In this document: positions 11,198-11,656 of the stretch, one piece after another | Layout of the letters: every line of letters starts with the position of its first letter | How positions within the stretch are numbered: position 1 is the first letter of the stretch | Assembly: GCA_023261685.1 (NCBI GenBank) | Contig: JAHFOM010000003.1 | Coordinates: forward strand, 13,421 to 25,076 | DNA length: 11,656 bases | Origin: Candidatus Moraniibacteriota bacterium | GTDB lineage: Bacteria > Patescibacteriota > Minisyncoccia > Moranbacterales > UBA1568 | Direction of reading: 5' to 3' | Position numbers and translations under genes: made by a program | The notes under the pieces: model-generated | What the model was told of the DNA's origin: nothing | What the model saw: the letters and a program-made list of their open reading frames with translations, nothing else | Databases searched by the model: none

Positions 11198-11656
11198 CAG
11201 GGCTTCACCATCATAACCCGCCTCGCGTGTTTCGTCAATATCACGGAGCGCTTTCCGAAAATCATCGGGAAGTGGTGCCTCAAAAAGATATTTTTTGGAA
11301 AAAAGTTCGAATTTCAGCCGGAAAGCATGCAGCATCTGACGCTCTGAAAAAAACAGCTTTCCCTGTCGCATCGGCTTCCAAGCGTAGAGCTTGTCACCGA
11401 CAACAGGATTACCAAGAGACGCCAGATGAGCACGGATCTGATGGGTACGGCCGGTTTTTGGCGTAACCGAGAGCGCGTCAAAATCATGATAGCGAGCGAT
11501 GACCTGATACAGAGTCAGGGCCTCACGCGCTGCCTCCGGTACATCTCTGGTCTCCACCACGAAACGCTTCAGTTCGCCGGAACGCTGCATCAATGGCTTA
11601 TTGATAGATCCATCAAGCGCCGGCATATTCCCATATACCAGAGCGATATATGTTTT
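11177..11656 (-). CDS. RluA-family rRNA pseudouridine synthase, C-terminal part
   Basis: The frame is open to the right edge, so the gene is cut by the window and 159 residues are seen. The start KTYIALVYGNMPALDGSINKPL matches the K-x-Y-x-A-L-V-x-G segment of RluA/RluD enzymes. TPKTGRTHQIRAHLASLGNPVVGDKLYAW is the highly conserved C-terminal signature, followed by LHAFRLKFELF and a poorly conserved tail. These enzymes isomerise uridines in 23S rRNA (or tRNA). The catalytic Asp motif (H-R-L-D) lies upstream of this segment, outside the window. Which uridine is modified cannot be told. A terminator overlaps the stop codon, and rplS follows on the same strand. Confidence 0.9.
   Translation of the reverse strand, partial: KTYIALVYGNMPALDGSINKPLMQRSGELKRFVVETRDVPEAAREALTLYQVIARYHDFDALSVTPKTGRTHQIRAHLASLGNPVVGDKLYAWKPMRQGKLFFSERQMLHAFRLKFELFSKKYLFEAPLPDDFRKALRDIDETREAGYDGEALKSLVTG

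Overview
The window looks like a chromosomal segment from a bacterium of the Candidate Phyla Radiation (Patescibacteria), most likely a Parcubacteria-type lineage. This placement is an inference. It rests on short single-domain housekeeping proteins, tRNA genes that encode no 3' CCA, a secreted protein with thrombospondin type 3 calcium repeats, and genes that often lack a Shine-Dalgarno sequence. TGA is used as a stop, so the recoded Gracilibacteria and Absconditabacteria groups are unlikely.

Layout. 1-181: a tRNA-Val(GAC)-like remnant broken by GC-rich palindromes. 182-2464: a minus-strand pair of secreted or membrane-anchored proteins of unknown function, with an extended -10 promoter and an intrinsic terminator. 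2465-2948: a gene-free stretch with a MITE-like inverted repeat. 2949-4934: an O-antigen-ligase/polymerase-like membrane protein on the minus strand. 4934-7265 (plus strand): tRNA-Ala, tRNA-Arg, rbfA, a DHH/DHHA1 phosphoesterase (nrnA-like) and a family 4 uracil-DNA glycosylase. 7263-8035 (minus): tRNA-Cys, tRNA-Leu and an ITPA/HAM1-type NTP pyrophosphatase as one unit. 8082-8739: a secreted 3D-domain protein with its own promoter. 8805-9444: a PmtA-like methyltransferase. 9445-9865: non-coding sequence in which the tRNA-Gly 3' end and its terminator are duplicated. 9866-10587: five minus-strand tRNAs (Leu-GAG, Val-TAC, Phe-GAA, Met-CAT, Gly-GCC) behind a strong promoter inside the 3' end of rplS. 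10559-11656: rplS and the 3' part of an RluA-family pseudouridine synthase gene.

The outstanding feature is inside the membrane-protein gene. The perfect 16-bp palindrome TGTTCCACGTGGAACA occurs 18 times between 3090 and 4636, and I found it nowhere else in the window. It matches the bacterial parS centromere consensus bound by ParB/Spo0J. The copies are read in all three frames, as MFHVEH, VPRGT and CSTWN, with no stop codon. Every copy falls in a loop predicted to be cytoplasmic. The sites form regular 37- and 49-bp spaced cassettes, consistent with amplification by duplication. I propose this is a dense centromere-like array hosted inside, and kept in frame with, a polytopic membrane protein gene.

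The remaining genes are ordinary translation, RNA-turnover, DNA-repair and nucleotide-sanitation functions. Promoters that could be read have good sigma-70 boxes; TTGACG recurs as the -35 element in three of them.
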